Of a stretch of DNA of 64,000 nt, positions 10,107 to 21,132 are shown one piece after another (positions within the stretch are counted from its first letter, which is position 1; each line of letters opens with the position of its first letter). Source of the stretch: Nocardia cyriacigeorgica GUH-2. Lineage in GTDB: Bacteria > Actinomycetota > Actinomycetes > Mycobacteriales > Mycobacteriaceae. Made by a program: the position numbers and the translations under genes. Location: the NCBI RefSeq assembly GCF_000284035.1, contig NC_016887.1, positions 3,038,001 through 3,102,000 on the forward strand. Direction: 5' to 3'. Under the pieces are notes generated by a model that made no database searches, was not told where the DNA came from, and saw only the letters and a program-made list of their open reading frames with translations.

Positions 10107-10538
10107 TCACTGTCGGGTGGGCAGTCCGTTCGGGTACGCCCATGCCAGGCGGGTCAAAACCAAGGCCGCGGCCATGAGTCCGAAGTCGCGCAGGGCGATG
10201 TCGCCGTAGCCGCCGACGATCAGCAGGTTGATGATGATGCCGCCGAGCCAGGCCGCGACGAGCGGTGCGCCGAGGCGCGGGAGTACGAGGACGGCGATGC
10301 CGGCGACGATTTCGATGACGCCGACGATGTTCATCGCGGTGTGCGCGTCGCCGGGAACGATGTCGTTGACGAATCCGGCCAGATAGCGGGTCCAGTCGTC
10401 GGTGAGGACGTTGGCGAATTTGTCGAGGCCGAACAGGATGGGCAGGACACCGAAGCCGAGCCGCAAGGCCCAGAACGCTTGGTAACCGGGTTCGGCGAGG
10501 CCGGCGGTGTGCTGGGTGCTGGTGGCGTGCACAGTCAT
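10107..10538 (-). CDS. DoxX-family membrane protein
   Basis: This 143-residue protein has four predicted transmembrane helices from about residue 20 to 135, with FWALRLGFGVLPILFGLDKF in helix 1 and NIVGVIEIVAGIAVLVLPR in helix 2. The F-G-L-D-K-F end of helix 1 and the V-E-I-x-A-G motif are typical of DoxX/SURF4-like proteins. In mycobacteria some DoxX proteins join a thiol-oxidoreductase complex against oxidative stress; no partner gene is adjacent here. AGGAG lies 7 bases before the ATG. An ECF-type promoter at 10619-10651 matches the promoter of the sigma operon upstream, so it is probably a target of that sigma factor. Confidence 0.85.
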   Translation of the reverse strand: MTVHATSTQHTAGLAEPGYQAFWALRLGFGVLPILFGLDKFANVLTDDWTRYLAGFVNDIVPGDAHTAMNIVGVIEIVAGIAVLVLPRLGAPLVAAWLGGIIINLLIVGGYGDIALRDFGLMAAALVLTRLAWAYPNGLPTRQ

Positions 10539-10618
10539 TCGTTTCTCCTACTAACAATGTGAGGGGCGCCGGCCCAGTGAGGTGCGCTCGCGATGCTGCC
10601 GAGCGGGACCGGTTCACA

Positions 10619-10651
10619 CTGTTAGTGGCGGCAACCGGGCGAGTCTTACCC
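10619..10651 (-). promoter_or_regulatory. ECF-type promoter of the DoxX gene
   Basis: On the minus strand GGGTAAGA (10651-10644) is followed after exactly 16 bases by CACTAACAG (10627-10619). The same arrangement, GGGTAAGA-N16-CACCAATAG, precedes the sigma-factor operon at 11834-11802. Sharing both elements and the spacing is strong evidence that one sigma factor reads both. The predicted leader is about 70 bases. Confidence 0.6.
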
Positions 10652-10675
10652 ACGGGCAGCGAAGTTTTCGCGTCG

Positions 10676-10915
10676 CTACTGCCGTGGCTCGTGGCTCGCG
10701 TCGAGTAGCTCACGCAAGGTTGCGGCTTCTTCGGCGCAGGCGCCGCAACCGGCTAGGTGCACACGCATGGCGAGGTCGTCGTAGTGCGGGTCGGCGAGGC
10801 AATGTTCGACGTATTCGTCGATGCGGTCGAAGCATTCGTCACAGGACAGATAGGGGCTGGTGTCGGCCAGCAGCCCGGCGAGGATGTCGGCGCCGGGGGT
10901 GTGCGGATCGGTCAT
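10676..10915 (-). CDS. Zinc-binding anti-sigma factor-like protein
   Basis: This 79-residue soluble protein contains the HxxxCxxC signature of zinc-binding anti-sigma domains (His53, Cys57, Cys60 in HLAGCGAC) plus a second CxxC-like pair at Cys25/Cys28 (CDEC) and Cys39. Such proteins hold a partner sigma factor inactive, often releasing it on thiol oxidation. Its ATG overlaps the stop of the upstream sigma gene by ATGA (10912-10915), so the two are translationally coupled, as is normal for sigma/anti-sigma pairs. It lacks a membrane anchor, pointing to a cytoplasmic redox or metal signal. The pairing is inferred from position and motif. Confidence 0.8.
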   Translation of the reverse strand: MTDPHTPGADILAGLLADTSPYLSCDECFDRIDEYVEHCLADPHYDDLAMRVHLAGCGACAEEAATLRELLDASHEPRQ

Positions 10916-11568
10916 GAGATGCTCCGATCGGTGCGGGTTTCGAGATGTCCGCCGGCGATGAGGGCGGTGCGCAACCTGCGACGGGCGTCGTGCAGGGTTT
11001 TGTAGAGGGCGTTGCGGGTGCTGCCGAGCCGTTCGGCGAGCACGTCGATCGGGACCTGCTCGACGACCAGTGCCAGCAGGATGCGCCGCTGGTGCGGGGT
11101 GAGATCGCGGGCGATGGCGGCGGCTACCGCACAGCCGAGTTCGGTGGCGGCGAATACTGCCTCGGGGGTTGGCGATCGGTCCGCGACCGAGGTCAAGGCT
11201 TCGGGTAGCAGGATTTCGCGGTGCCGCCAGGCTTGCCGGCGGACGGCGACTCCGGCGTGGTGGACGCCGAATTTGTAGGCCCAGGTGGTGAATCGGCTGC
11301 GGCCCTGGAAGGTGGGCAGTTGCCGGAGGACGGCGATCACGGCGTCGTCGGCGCATTGCTGGGCGAGGTCTTCGAGTTCGCCGGCGCCCGCGCCGGGCAG
11401 CAGGTCGCGTAGCCGCCAGATCTGGTGGCGGGTGGCGCGCAGCAGGACCTCGCGCAGCCGGGCTGTCGCGTGGTGTCCGGCGGGGCCGTCGTCGGTCAGG
11501 TCCGCCAGCCATTGCTGGTCGGTGTGCGGGCGGGTGGCGTCGGCGGTGGTGGGGTTGACGGTGCTCAC
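10912..11568 (-). CDS. ECF-type RNA polymerase sigma factor
   Basis: This 218-residue protein has sigma region 2 (about 60-115, with LEDLAQQCADDAVIAVLRQL and FTTWAYKFGVHHA) and region 4 (about 150-205, with LTPHQRRILLALVVEQVPID and a helix-turn-helix ending RNALYKTLHDARRRLR). The T-W-A/K-F pattern of region 2.4 and the N-A-x-x-K-x-L-H-x-A-R-R-x-L-R end are diagnostic. GTG 11568 was chosen because it overlaps the preceding stop as GTGA and the residues upstream are not sigma-like. It is the middle gene of a coupled three-gene operon and is followed by its probable zinc anti-sigma factor. A promoter shared with the DoxX gene suggests autoregulation. Confidence 0.92.
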   Translation of the reverse strand: MSTVNPTTADATRPHTDQQWLADLTDDGPAGHHATARLREVLLRATRHQIWRLRDLLPGAGAGELEDLAQQCADDAVIAVLRQLPTFQGRSRFTTWAYKFGVHHAGVAVRRQAWRHREILLPEALTSVADRSPTPEAVFAATELGCAVAAAIARDLTPHQRRILLALVVEQVPIDVLAERLGSTRNALYKTLHDARRRLRTALIAGGHLETRTDRSIS

Positions 11569-11798
11569 GGCGGGGTCTCGATTCCGGGCAGAGGCGCGAG
11601 GATGCGCACCGCCAGTTCGGGTGCGCATCCTCGGTCGACGAGCTGTGCGAGCGCGAGCAGGTCGAAGGCCGGATCGGATGCCACGGCTTCAGCCAACCAC
11701 GGCGGGAATCCCGACGCCATCAGCCAGCGTCTGCGCCAGTCCCGGATGTCGGTCGTGGCGGGTGGTGGCTCGGTGTGTGGGCGCGTAGGAGTGACCAT
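11565..11798 (-). CDS. Small conserved protein leading the sigma-factor operon
   Basis: This 77-residue soluble protein has a W-R-R-R-W-L segment near residue 21, then SGFPPWLAEAVASDPAFDL and LVDRGCAPELAVRILAPL. I recall this type of sequence beside actinobacterial sigma factor genes but can name no family or function. It may be a small regulator of the sigma factor or of its anti-sigma partner. Its stop overlaps the sigma start (GTGA, 11565-11568), giving tight co-expression. The ATG at 11798 follows a -10-like element by only 3 bases, so the message should be leaderless; a downstream start cannot be excluded. Confidence 0.7.
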   Translation of the reverse strand: MVTPTRPHTEPPPATTDIRDWRRRWLMASGFPPWLAEAVASDPAFDLLALAQLVDRGCAPELAVRILAPLPGIETPP

Positions 11799-11801
11799 GC
11801 C

Positions 11802-11834
11802 CTATTGGTGTCGTTGGGTCGCCGTTTCTTACCC
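11802..11834 (-). promoter_or_regulatory. ECF-type promoter of the sigma-factor operon
   Basis: GGGTAAGA (11834-11827, minus strand) is followed after exactly 16 bases by CACCAATAG (11810-11802), matching the DoxX promoter element for element. The -10-like end lies 3 bases before the ATG at 11798, so the transcript is probably leaderless. The arrangement suggests the operon is autoregulated. Confidence 0.6.
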
Positions 11835-11881
11835 GCCGCCCGCCGCGCTGGTCGATGGTCGCGCGACGGGCGGCGGGTGGT

Positions 11882-14272
<2,391 letters not shown>

Positions 14273-14417
14273 GGTGGGTTCTCCATCGGTTGTGGTGCGG
14301 GCTGTCGGGTCTTGTGCGCGATGTTATTCGGCGGGCGGGGTGGTGCGCGGGCGAACGGGTCCCCGCCGGCGGTGGTGGGGACCGGTCGCGGTGGTGGTTT
14401 GCCGGTGGGTGGCTGGG

Positions 14418-14828
14418 TCAGGCGGCCTGTTGGATGCGCAGCAGGTTGCCCGAGGGGTCGCGGAAGGCGCAGTCGCGGACGCCGTAGGGCTGGTCGGTGG
14501 GTTCTTGGACGACTTCGGCGTCGCCGGCTTGCAGGCGTTCGAAGGTGCCGTCGACGTCTTTGCTGGCGAGCACGATGCTGGCGTAGGTGCCTTTGGCCAT
14601 CATTTCGGCGATGGTGGCGCGTTCGTCGTCGGTGAGGCCGGGGCTGGCTTCGGGTGGGTAGAGGACGATGGCGGTGTCGTTTTGGTCGGGCGGCCCGACG
14701 GTGATCCAGTGCAGGCCGTTGTAGCCGACGTCGTTGCGGACTTCGAAGCCGAGGATGTCGCGGTAGAAGGCGATCGAGGCTTCGTGGTCGGTGTGCGGCA
14801 GGAAGCTGGCGCTGATGGTGATATCCAT
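14418..14828 (-). CDS. VOC-fold (glyoxalase/bleomycin-resistance-like) protein
   Basis: This 136-residue protein shows the vicinal-oxygen-chelate pattern: ASIAFYRDILGFEV near residue 17, a central WITVGPP strand, and a C-terminal DCAFRDPSGNLLRI motif. The last contains the usual D-P-x-G-N/H metal-side turn, although the Glu in the family's final strand is not obvious. Roles range from lyase or dioxygenase to drug sequestration; none can be chosen. It begins 5 bases after the stop of the AraC-type regulator on the same strand, so the pair forms an operon and the regulator probably senses a ligand related to this protein. The ribosome-binding site is weak. Confidence 0.85.
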   Translation of the reverse strand: MDITISASFLPHTDHEASIAFYRDILGFEVRNDVGYNGLHWITVGPPDQNDTAIVLYPPEASPGLTDDERATIAEMMAKGTYASIVLASKDVDGTFERLQAGDAEVVQEPTDQPYGVRDCAFRDPSGNLLRIQQAA

Positions 14829-14833
14829 GCTGA

Positions 14834-15280
14834 TCAGGCTAATTGCGCGTCGGCGGGCTGCGCTTCTCGATTCCTGATCGGTCTGGTGACCTGTTTGGCG
14901 ACGCAGGAGGGCATGCCCGCGGTGGCTTCGGCGGCTTCGCGGCGGTAGACGCTGGGTGGCATGCCGACCAGTTCGGTGAAGCGGGTGCTGAAGGTGCCAA
15001 GGGATTGACAGCCGACAGCGAAGCACACCTCGGTGACGCTGAGTTCCCCGACGCGCAGCAGCGCCATGGCGCGTTCGATGCGGCGGGTCATCAGGTAGGA
15101 GTACGGGGATTCGCCGTAGGCCTGTTTGAACTGGCGGCTGAGGTGGCCTGCGGACATGTGGGCGTCGCGGGCGAGGGCTTCGACGTCGAGGGGTTGGGCG
15201 TATTCGCGGTCGATGCGGTCGCGGACGCGTCGGAGCCGGGCCAGGTCGCGCAGGTGTTGCTCGGTGGCGGGTGTGCTCAC
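14834..15280 (-). CDS. AraC-family transcriptional regulator (short form)
   Basis: This 148-residue protein consists almost wholly of the AraC DNA-binding domain: two helix-turn-helix motifs, the first around VEALARDAHMSAGHLSRQFK (about 33-52), the second around VTEVCFAVGCQSLGTFSTRF (about 82-101), followed by the family end GMPPSVYRR. There is no N-terminal ligand-binding domain, so effector sensing is unexplained. A 35-residue tail follows the domain. The start is a GTG at 15280 without a clear ribosome-binding site. It is co-transcribed with the VOC protein downstream, a common regulator/target arrangement in actinobacteria. Confidence 0.88.
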   Translation of the reverse strand: MSTPATEQHLRDLARLRRVRDRIDREYAQPLDVEALARDAHMSAGHLSRQFKQAYGESPYSYLMTRRIERAMALLRVGELSVTEVCFAVGCQSLGTFSTRFTELVGMPPSVYRREAAEATAGMPSCVAKQVTRPIRNREAQPADAQLA

Positions 15281-15454
15281 TCTGGTGATGCTGCCATGTG
15301 TTGGCGGTACTGCCCAGCTTCGTGCGGTGCGTGCTGGGTGGACGTGGCGCCGATCCGTCGGCCGAACCGCCCGTCACCGGGTGTGGCGACAGATGCGCCG
15401 GATCGCACCGCACACACCCCTCCCCCTGCGTGCGGTGCAGTAGGCGTGCGCGGG

Positions 15455-17191
15455 TCAGGCGCCGACGGGTGTGGCCGGGGTGTCGCGGGAGTCGGGGGCG
15501 GTGCGGCGGATGGCGTCGGCGGTGGCGTCGTCGGGTTGGTGCTGGGCGCGTAGTTCGGCGGCGACGCGGCTGGTGTAGCACTCGATTTCGCGGGCGATGT
15601 CGGTGTCGTCCCAGCCGAGGTGGGGTGCGGCCAGCGCGGCGGCTTCGGCGGCGACGGCGGTGCCGCGGTCGAGGGTTTCGATGGACAGGTGGGTGCGGCG
15701 GGTGAGGATGTCGTCGAGGTGCAGGGCGCCTTCGTGGGTGACGGCGTAGACGATTTCGGCGCGCAGGTAGGCGGTCGTGCCGAGGGGGCGGGCCAGCTGC
15801 GGGTCGGTGGTGATGAGGTCGCGGATTTCGGTGATGGCGCTGCCGTAGCGGCCGAGCAGGTGGTCGATGGTGGCCGGGGGTAGCTGCAGGTCGTCGGCGA
15901 GGCGGGCGCGTGCGAGTGACAGTTCGGTGTAGCCGTGGGCGCCGACGAGCGGGACCTGGTGGGTACGGGTGGGGCCGATGCGCTGGGGCAGGCCGGCGAT
16001 GGCGGCGTCGACGGCGTCGGCGGCCATGACGCGGTAGGTGGTGTATTTGCCGCCGGCGACGAGGACGAGTCCGGGCACGGGGGTGATGACGGCGTGTTCG
16101 CGGGAGAGGGTGGTGGTCTGGTCGGTGTTGCCGGCGAGCAGGGGCCGCAGGCCGGTGTAGACGCCGACGATGTCGTCGTGGCCGATGGGGTTGTCCAGCA
16201 GCCGGTTGGCCTGGTCGAGGATGTAGTCGATGTCGGTGCGGGTGGCGGCGGGGTGGGCCAGGTCGTGGTCCCAGGGGGTGTCGGTGGTGCCGATGACCCA
16301 GTGCTGGTCGCTCCACGGGCACGGGATGACGAACAGCAGGCTCTTGTCGGTTTCGGTGATGAGTCCGGTGGTGGCGTCGATGCAGTCGCGGGGGACGACG
16401 ATGTGCACGCCTTTGGAGGTGCGGATCCGGAATTGCGGGGTGGCGTCGAGCATGGCTTGGATCTCGTCGGTCCAGGGGCCTGCGGCGTTGATGACGCGGG
16501 TGGCGCGGATGTCGAAGCGTTGCCCGGTTTCGAGGTCTTCGACGGTGGCGCCGGTGATGCGTTCGCCGTCGCGGAGGAAGTCGATGACGCGGGTGCTGGA
16601 GGCGCACAGGGCGCCGTGGGTGGCGGCGGTGCGGGCCAGCATCATGGTGTGGCGGGCGTCGTCGATCTGGCCTTCGTAGAAGCTGATGCCGCCGCGGATG
16701 CGGGCGCCGGCGCCGGGGAACCGGTCACGGGTGGCGTGGCGGCCGAGGTGGCGGTGGTGGGCGGGGACGCCGCGGCCCGCGCCGAGGATGTCGTAGACGC
16801 CGATACCTGCGCCGGCCCAGGCGCGGTCGAGCACGGGTCGTTCGAGCGGGTAGAGGAATTCGACGGGTTTGGCCAGGTGTGGGGCGAGGGTGTCGAGGAT
16901 GAGGGAGCGTTCGCGCAGCGCTTCGAAGACGAGGCCGAAGTTGAGTTGTTTGAGGTAGCGCAGGCCGCCGTGGATGAGTTTGGAGGAGCGGCTGGAGGTG
17001 CCGGAGGCGTAGTCGCGGGCTTCGACGAGGCCGACGCGCAGTCCGCGGGTGACGGCGTCGAGGGCGGTGCCTGCGCCGACGACGCCCGCGCCGATGACCA
17101 GGACGTCGAGTTCGGTGGTGGCCATGGTGTGCAGGGCGTGGGCGCGGGTGGTGGGGTTGAGTGGGCGTGGTGCGAGTGGGTGGCCGGTCAT
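15455..17191 (-). CDS. glpD: Glycerol-3-phosphate dehydrogenase (FAD, quinone-linked)
   Basis: This 578-residue flavoprotein oxidises sn-glycerol-3-phosphate to dihydroxyacetone phosphate and passes electrons to the quinone pool at the membrane. The FAD-binding GAGVVG lies at 34-39, and SSRSSKLIHGGLRYL, strongly conserved in GlpD, follows near residue 66. A C-terminal helical domain begins around 430. ATG 17191 has AAGGA 7 bases upstream; an internal ATG at residue 23 is a weaker alternative. It lies 26 bases after glpK on the same strand, forming a glpK-glpD glycerol catabolic operon that faces an IclR-type regulator across a palindromic site. Confidence 0.96.
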   Translation of the reverse strand: MTGHPLAPRPLNPTTRAHALHTMATTELDVLVIGAGVVGAGTALDAVTRGLRVGLVEARDYASGTSSRSSKLIHGGLRYLKQLNFGLVFEALRERSLILDTLAPHLAKPVEFLYPLERPVLDRAWAGAGIGVYDILGAGRGVPAHHRHLGRHATRDRFPGAGARIRGGISFYEGQIDDARHTMMLARTAATHGALCASSTRVIDFLRDGERITGATVEDLETGQRFDIRATRVINAAGPWTDEIQAMLDATPQFRIRTSKGVHIVVPRDCIDATTGLITETDKSLLFVIPCPWSDQHWVIGTTDTPWDHDLAHPAATRTDIDYILDQANRLLDNPIGHDDIVGVYTGLRPLLAGNTDQTTTLSREHAVITPVPGLVLVAGGKYTTYRVMAADAVDAAIAGLPQRIGPTRTHQVPLVGAHGYTELSLARARLADDLQLPPATIDHLLGRYGSAITEIRDLITTDPQLARPLGTTAYLRAEIVYAVTHEGALHLDDILTRRTHLSIETLDRGTAVAAEAAALAAPHLGWDDTDIAREIECYTSRVAAELRAQHQPDDATADAIRRTAPDSRDTPATPVGA

Positions 17192-17217
17192 CAGGTGTCC
17201 TTGTGATCGTGGGGTGG

Positions 17218-18729
17218 TCAGGGGGTGGCCCAGTCGAGGGTGCGGCCGAGGGCTTTGGTCCAGCCGCGATAGCCGTGGGCGCGTTGGTGTTCGGTCCAGG
17301 TGGGTTGCCAGCGGGTGTCTTCGCGCCAGTGCCGGCGTAGTTCGTCGGTGTCGTGCCAGTAGCAGGTGGCCAGGCCCGCGGCGTAGGCGGCGCCGAGGGC
17401 GGTGGTTTCGGTGATGACGGGGCGGCTGACGGGGACGCCGAGGATGTCGGCTTGGATCTGCATGCACAGGTTGTTGGCGGTGACGCCGCCGTCGACGCGC
17501 AGCACTTGCAGGGCGACGCCGGAGTCGTCGGTCATGGCGTCGATGACGTCGCGGGTTTGGTAGCAGATGGCTTCGAGGGTGGCGCGGGCGATGTGGGCGT
17601 TGGTGGCGTAGCGGGTGAGGCCGACGATGGCGCCGCGGGCGTCGGAGCGCCAGTGCGGTGCGAACAGTCCGGAGAAGGCGGGCACGAAGTAGACGCCGCC
17701 GTTGTCGGCGACTTCGGCGGCGAGGGATTCGCTGTGGGCGGCGCCGGAGATGATGCCGAGTTGGTCGCGCAGCCATTGCACGGCGGATCCGGTGACGGCG
17801 ATGGAGCCTTCTAGGGCGTAGACGGGTGATTGGTCGCCGAGTTGGTAGCAGACGGTGGTGAGCAGGCCGTTGGTGGAGCGCACGGGGGTGGTGCCGGTAT
17901 TGAGGAGCAGGAAGTTGCCGGTGCCGTAGGTGTTTTTGGCTTGGCCGGGTTCGAAGCAGACCTGGCCGATCATGGCGGCCTGCTGGTCCCCCACCGCGGC
18001 GGTGATGGGGACGGCGGCGGCGAAGGGGCCGTCGGGGCTGGTGTGGCCGTAGTGGGTGGGGTGGGCGGAGGCGGTGATGGCGGGCAGCATGGCGCGTGGG
18101 ATGTCGAACAGGGTGAGAAGTTCGTCGTCCCAGTCGAGGGTGTCGAGGTCCATGAGCATGGTGCGGGCGGCGTTGGTGACGTCGGTGCGGTGGATGCCGC
18201 CGCGGGTGCCGCCGGTGAGGTTCCACAGCAGCCAGGTGTCGATGGTGCCGAACAGGGCGTCGCCGCGTTCGGCGGCGGCGCGCAGACCCGGTTGGGTGTC
18301 GAGCAGCCAGCGGATCTTGCCGCCGGAGAAGTAGGTGGCCGGTGGTAGTCCGGTGCGGTGGCGGATGAGTGGGCCTGCGGTGGCGTCGAGTTCGGCGGCG
18401 ATGCGGTCGGTGCGGGTGTCTTGCCAGACGATGGCGTTGTGCAGGGGGCGGCCGGTGGTGCGGTCCCAGATGACGGTGGTTTCGCGTTGGTTGGTGACGC
18501 CGATGGCGGCCAGGTCGCGGGCGCGCAGTCCGTGGCGGCCCAGGGCGGTTTGGATGACCGCGCAGCTGCGTTCCCAGATTTCGACGGGGTTGTGTTCGAC
18601 CCAGCCGGGGCGCGGCAGGATCTGCTCGTGTTCGAGCTGGTGGCCGGCGATGACGGTTGCGGTGTGGTCGAAGATCAGGAATCGGGTGCTGGTGGTGCCT
18701 TGGTCGAGGGCGCCGATGAGGTCGGTCAT
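17218..18729 (-). CDS. glpK: Glycerol kinase
   Basis: This 503-residue FGGY-family kinase phosphorylates glycerol with ATP to sn-glycerol-3-phosphate. The phosphate-binding DQGTTSTRF lies at residues 9-17, with NQRETTVIW and AIVWQDTRT next, then the ATP-site [12 protein letters not shown] and the C-terminal [11 protein letters not shown] motif. GGAAG precedes the ATG. It leads the glpK-glpD operon, whose product feeds GlpD directly. The upstream palindrome at 18817-18835 probably binds the divergent IclR-type regulator. A second, clearly paralogous glycerol kinase lies 900 bases away on the other strand. Confidence 0.96.
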   Translation of the reverse strand: MTDLIGALDQGTTSTRFLIFDHTATVIAGHQLEHEQILPRPGWVEHNPVEIWERSCAVIQTALGRHGLRARDLAAIGVTNQRETTVIWDRTTGRPLHNAIVWQDTRTDRIAAELDATAGPLIRHRTGLPPATYFSGGKIRWLLDTQPGLRAAAERGDALFGTIDTWLLWNLTGGTRGGIHRTDVTNAARTMLMDLDTLDWDDELLTLFDIPRAMLPAITASAHPTHYGHTSPDGPFAAAVPITAAVGDQQAAMIGQVCFEPGQAKNTYGTGNFLLLNTGTTPVRSTNGLLTTVCYQLGDQSPVYALEGSIAVTGSAVQWLRDQLGIISGAAHSESLAAEVADNGGVYFVPAFSGLFAPHWRSDARGAIVGLTRYATNAHIARATLEAICYQTRDVIDAMTDDSGVALQVLRVDGGVTANNLCMQIQADILGVPVSRPVITETTALGAAYAAGLATCYWHDTDELRRHWREDTRWQPTWTEHQRAHGYRGWTKALGRTLDWATP

Positions 18730-18816
18730 CTGTTCTTCCGTTGTCGGGCTCGCTGCCCGTCGCAGGAGCGGCCACTGCCGAACCTAGGAACCGCCGACGC
18801 CGCCGACAACGGGGTG

Positions 18817-18835
18817 CGTTCGACAATGTCGAACG
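18817..18835. promoter_or_regulatory. Palindromic operator between glpK and the IclR regulator
   Basis: CGTTCGAC (18817-18824) and GTCGAACG (18828-18835) form a perfect 8-base inverted repeat with a 3-base centre (AAT). It lies 21 bases before the regulator's GTG and 87 bases before glpK. IclR-family proteins, including the glycerol repressor GylR, bind short TTCG/CGAA palindromes of this kind. Confidence 0.6.
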
Positions 18836-18856
18836 ATTCGCGGCTACGGTAGGTGG

Positions 18857-19618
18857 GTGCCCGGTTCCATTCAGTCGATCGAACGTGCCGCCGCGATCAT
18901 GGCCTTGGTGGCGCAGGCGCCGTTCGGGATCGGGGTGAGCGAGGTGGCGGGCGCGTTGGGGCTGCCCAAGGCGACCGTCCACGGGTTGCTGCGGACGCTG
19001 CACGGGGTGGGATATGTGGAGCAGGATTCGCGCAGCGGGAAATACCGGATGGGTGCGGGTCCCTCCGGTGCTGGTATGGACACCAATGTGTTGCGCTCGT
19101 ATGCGATGAACTGGGCCGACACGTTGGCGGCGCGGTCGGGGGAATCGGTGCGGATGGGTGCGGTGCACGACGACGGCGTGCAGATCGTGCACCACGTGTT
19201 CCGCCCGGATCCGTCGCCGCAGCGGCTGCGGGTCGGTGTGGTGTTGCCGTTGCATGCCACCGCACTGGGCAAAGTGCTGCTCGCCTACACCCCCGGACTC
19301 GCCGAACGCGGCGACGAACTCACCGCTTTCACTCGCCGCACCATCACCGCGCCGCGTGCGCTGCACGCCCAGATCGCGCAGGTGCGGGCGCAGGGGTTCG
19401 CCACCGATATCGGTGAATTCGCGGCCGAGCGGGCCTCGGTCGCGGCACCGGTGCGTGATCCCGGTGGGCGGGTGGTCGGCGCGATCGGTGTGGTCGGCGC
19501 GGTGGACCGGGTGAGCAGTGCGGCGGTGGTGGGGCCGGGGCTGGTGGAGTTGGTGCGGTCGGCGGCGTCGGCGATCTCGGGCGATATCGCCGCCGACCGG
19601 GCGCGGGTGCGGCGGTGA
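18857..19618 (+). CDS. IclR-family regulator, probable glycerol repressor (GylR-like)
   Basis: This 253-residue protein has an N-terminal winged helix (about 5-70, with SIQSIERAAAIMALVAQ and LGLPKATVHGLLRTL) and a C-terminal IclR effector domain with LPLHATALGKVLLAY and an FATDIGEFAAERASVAAPV stretch that typically lines the ligand pocket. Its position, divergent from glpK-glpD and coupled to a second glpK, matches GylR of Streptomyces, which represses the glycerol operon until glycerol-3-phosphate binds. The GTG start is weakly supported by AGGTGG but is where family members begin. Its stop overlaps the next start as GTGA. Confidence 0.92.
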   Translation: MPGSIQSIERAAAIMALVAQAPFGIGVSEVAGALGLPKATVHGLLRTLHGVGYVEQDSRSGKYRMGAGPSGAGMDTNVLRSYAMNWADTLAARSGESVRMGAVHDDGVQIVHHVFRPDPSPQRLRVGVVLPLHATALGKVLLAYTPGLAERGDELTAFTRRTITAPRALHAQIAQVRAQGFATDIGEFAAERASVAAPVRDPGGRVVGAIGVVGAVDRVSSAAVVGPGLVELVRSAASAISGDIAADRARVRR

Positions 19619-21132
19619 GAGCGGCGGGGCGGGCCAGCAACCGGTTCGTGCTGGCGGTCGATCAGGGCACCACCTCGAGCCGCGCCATCGTCTACGACGC
19701 GGCGGGGCAGTTGGTGTCGGTGGTGCAGCGTGAGCATCGTCAGCTGTATCCGGCGGCCGGGCGGGTCGAACACGACGCGGCCGAGGTGCGCCGCCATGTC
19801 GAGGCGTTGATCGGGCGCGCGATCGGTGCGGCCGGGATCGCCGCCGGGCAGGTGGTGGGGATCGGGATCGCCAACCAGCGGGAGACGACGCTGCTGTGGG
19901 ATCGGCGCACCGGCCGCCCGGTCGGCAATGCCATCGTCTGGCAGGACACCCGGACCGACGATCTGGTCGCCGAATTGGCCGCACGCCCCGACGCCGCCGA
20001 GGTGAGCCGGCTGTCCGGGCTGCCGCTGCTGGGCTATTTCGCCGCCCCGCGCATCCGCTGGTTGCTCAACCGCGACGAACGCCTGCGCGACGACGCCGAA
20101 CGCGGCCACATCCTGTTCGGCACCATGGATTCCTGGCTGATCTGGAACCTCACCGGCGGCGCGCACGTCACCGATGTGAGCAACGCCGGGCGCACCCTGC
20201 TGATGAACCTGCACACCCTGGACTGGGATGCCCGGCTGCTCGAGTTCTTCGGCATCCCGCGCGCGATGCTGCCCGACATCCGCTCCAGCGCCGAGATCTA
20301 CGGCCACACCGTCATCGAGCCGGCCGGGATCCCGATCGCGGCCGCGCTCGGCGATCAGCAGGCGGCACTGGTCGGGCAGACCTGTTTCGCGGCCGGGGAA
20401 ACCAAATGCACCTACGGCACCGGCGCGTTCCTGTTGTCGAATACCGGGACCGCGCCGGTGTTTTCCCGGCACGGGCTGCTGACCACCGTCGGGTTCCGCC
20501 TCGGTGCCGAACCCGCCCACTACGCGCTGGAAGGGTCGATCGCCTCCACCGGTTCGCTGGTGCAGTGGCTGCGCGACCGGCTCGGGCTCATCGACGCCGC
20601 GCCCGAGATCGAAACCCTCGCCGCCACCGTCGCCGACAACGGCGGCTGCTCGGTGGTGCCGGCGTTCTCCGGGTTGTTCGCACCGCGCTGGCAGGCCGAA
20701 GCGCGCGGGGTGATCACCGGACTGACCTCCTACATCACTCGCGGACACCTGGCGCGGGCGGTGCTGGAGGCCACCGCATGGCAGACCCGGGAAGTGGTCG
20801 AGGCGTTGAACGCCGACACCGGGCAACCGGTGACCGAGCTGCGCGTCGACGGCGGGATGACCTCGAACAATCTGCTGATGCAGCAGATCAGCGACGCGCT
20901 CGGGATACCGGTGCAGCGGCCGCTGTTCGCCGAAACCGTCTCCCTCGGTGCGGCCTACGCGGCGGGGCTGGCGGTCGGCTTGTGGCCGGACCTGGACGGA
21001 TTGCGCCGCAACCGCCACATCGCCGGACGCTGGCTACCCACCGTGTCGGCCGCCGACCGCGACCGCGGCTACCGGCAGTGGAGCCGGGCCGCCGCGCTGA
21101 GCTACCACGGGACCGGCGACACCGGCAGCTAG
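19615..21132 (+). CDS. glpK: Second glycerol kinase paralogue
   Basis: This 505-residue FGGY kinase shows DQGTTSSRA near residue 17, NQRETTLLWDRRTGRPVGNA, GDQQAALVGQ, YGTGAFLLSNTG and LRVDGGMTSNN, all the landmarks seen in the other glpK of this window. The copies are related but diverged along their length, so this is an old duplication, not a recent one. It is translationally coupled to the regulator by a GTGA overlap, so it is expressed with that regulator and not with glpD. It may act at a different glycerol concentration or on another polyol. Its stop overlaps the stop of the convergent lipase gene. Confidence 0.94.
   Translation: MRAAGRASNRFVLAVDQGTTSSRAIVYDAAGQLVSVVQREHRQLYPAAGRVEHDAAEVRRHVEALIGRAIGAAGIAAGQVVGIGIANQRETTLLWDRRTGRPVGNAIVWQDTRTDDLVAELAARPDAAEVSRLSGLPLLGYFAAPRIRWLLNRDERLRDDAERGHILFGTMDSWLIWNLTGGAHVTDVSNAGRTLLMNLHTLDWDARLLEFFGIPRAMLPDIRSSAEIYGHTVIEPAGIPIAAALGDQQAALVGQTCFAAGETKCTYGTGAFLLSNTGTAPVFSRHGLLTTVGFRLGAEPAHYALEGSIASTGSLVQWLRDRLGLIDAAPEIETLAATVADNGGCSVVPAFSGLFAPRWQAEARGVITGLTSYITRGHLARAVLEATAWQTREVVEALNADTGQPVTELRVDGGMTSNNLLMQQISDALGIPVQRPLFAETVSLGAAYAAGLAVGLWPDLDGLRRNRHIAGRWLPTVSAADRDRGYRQWSRAAALSYHGTGDTGS

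Noticed and set aside
15455..19984. A 1,500-codon minus-strand open frame
   Set aside because: Only the part up to 17191 is glpD. The rest is Arg/Pro/His-rich and antisense to, or out of frame with, glpK, the IclR gene and the second glpK; it is a GC-bias artefact.
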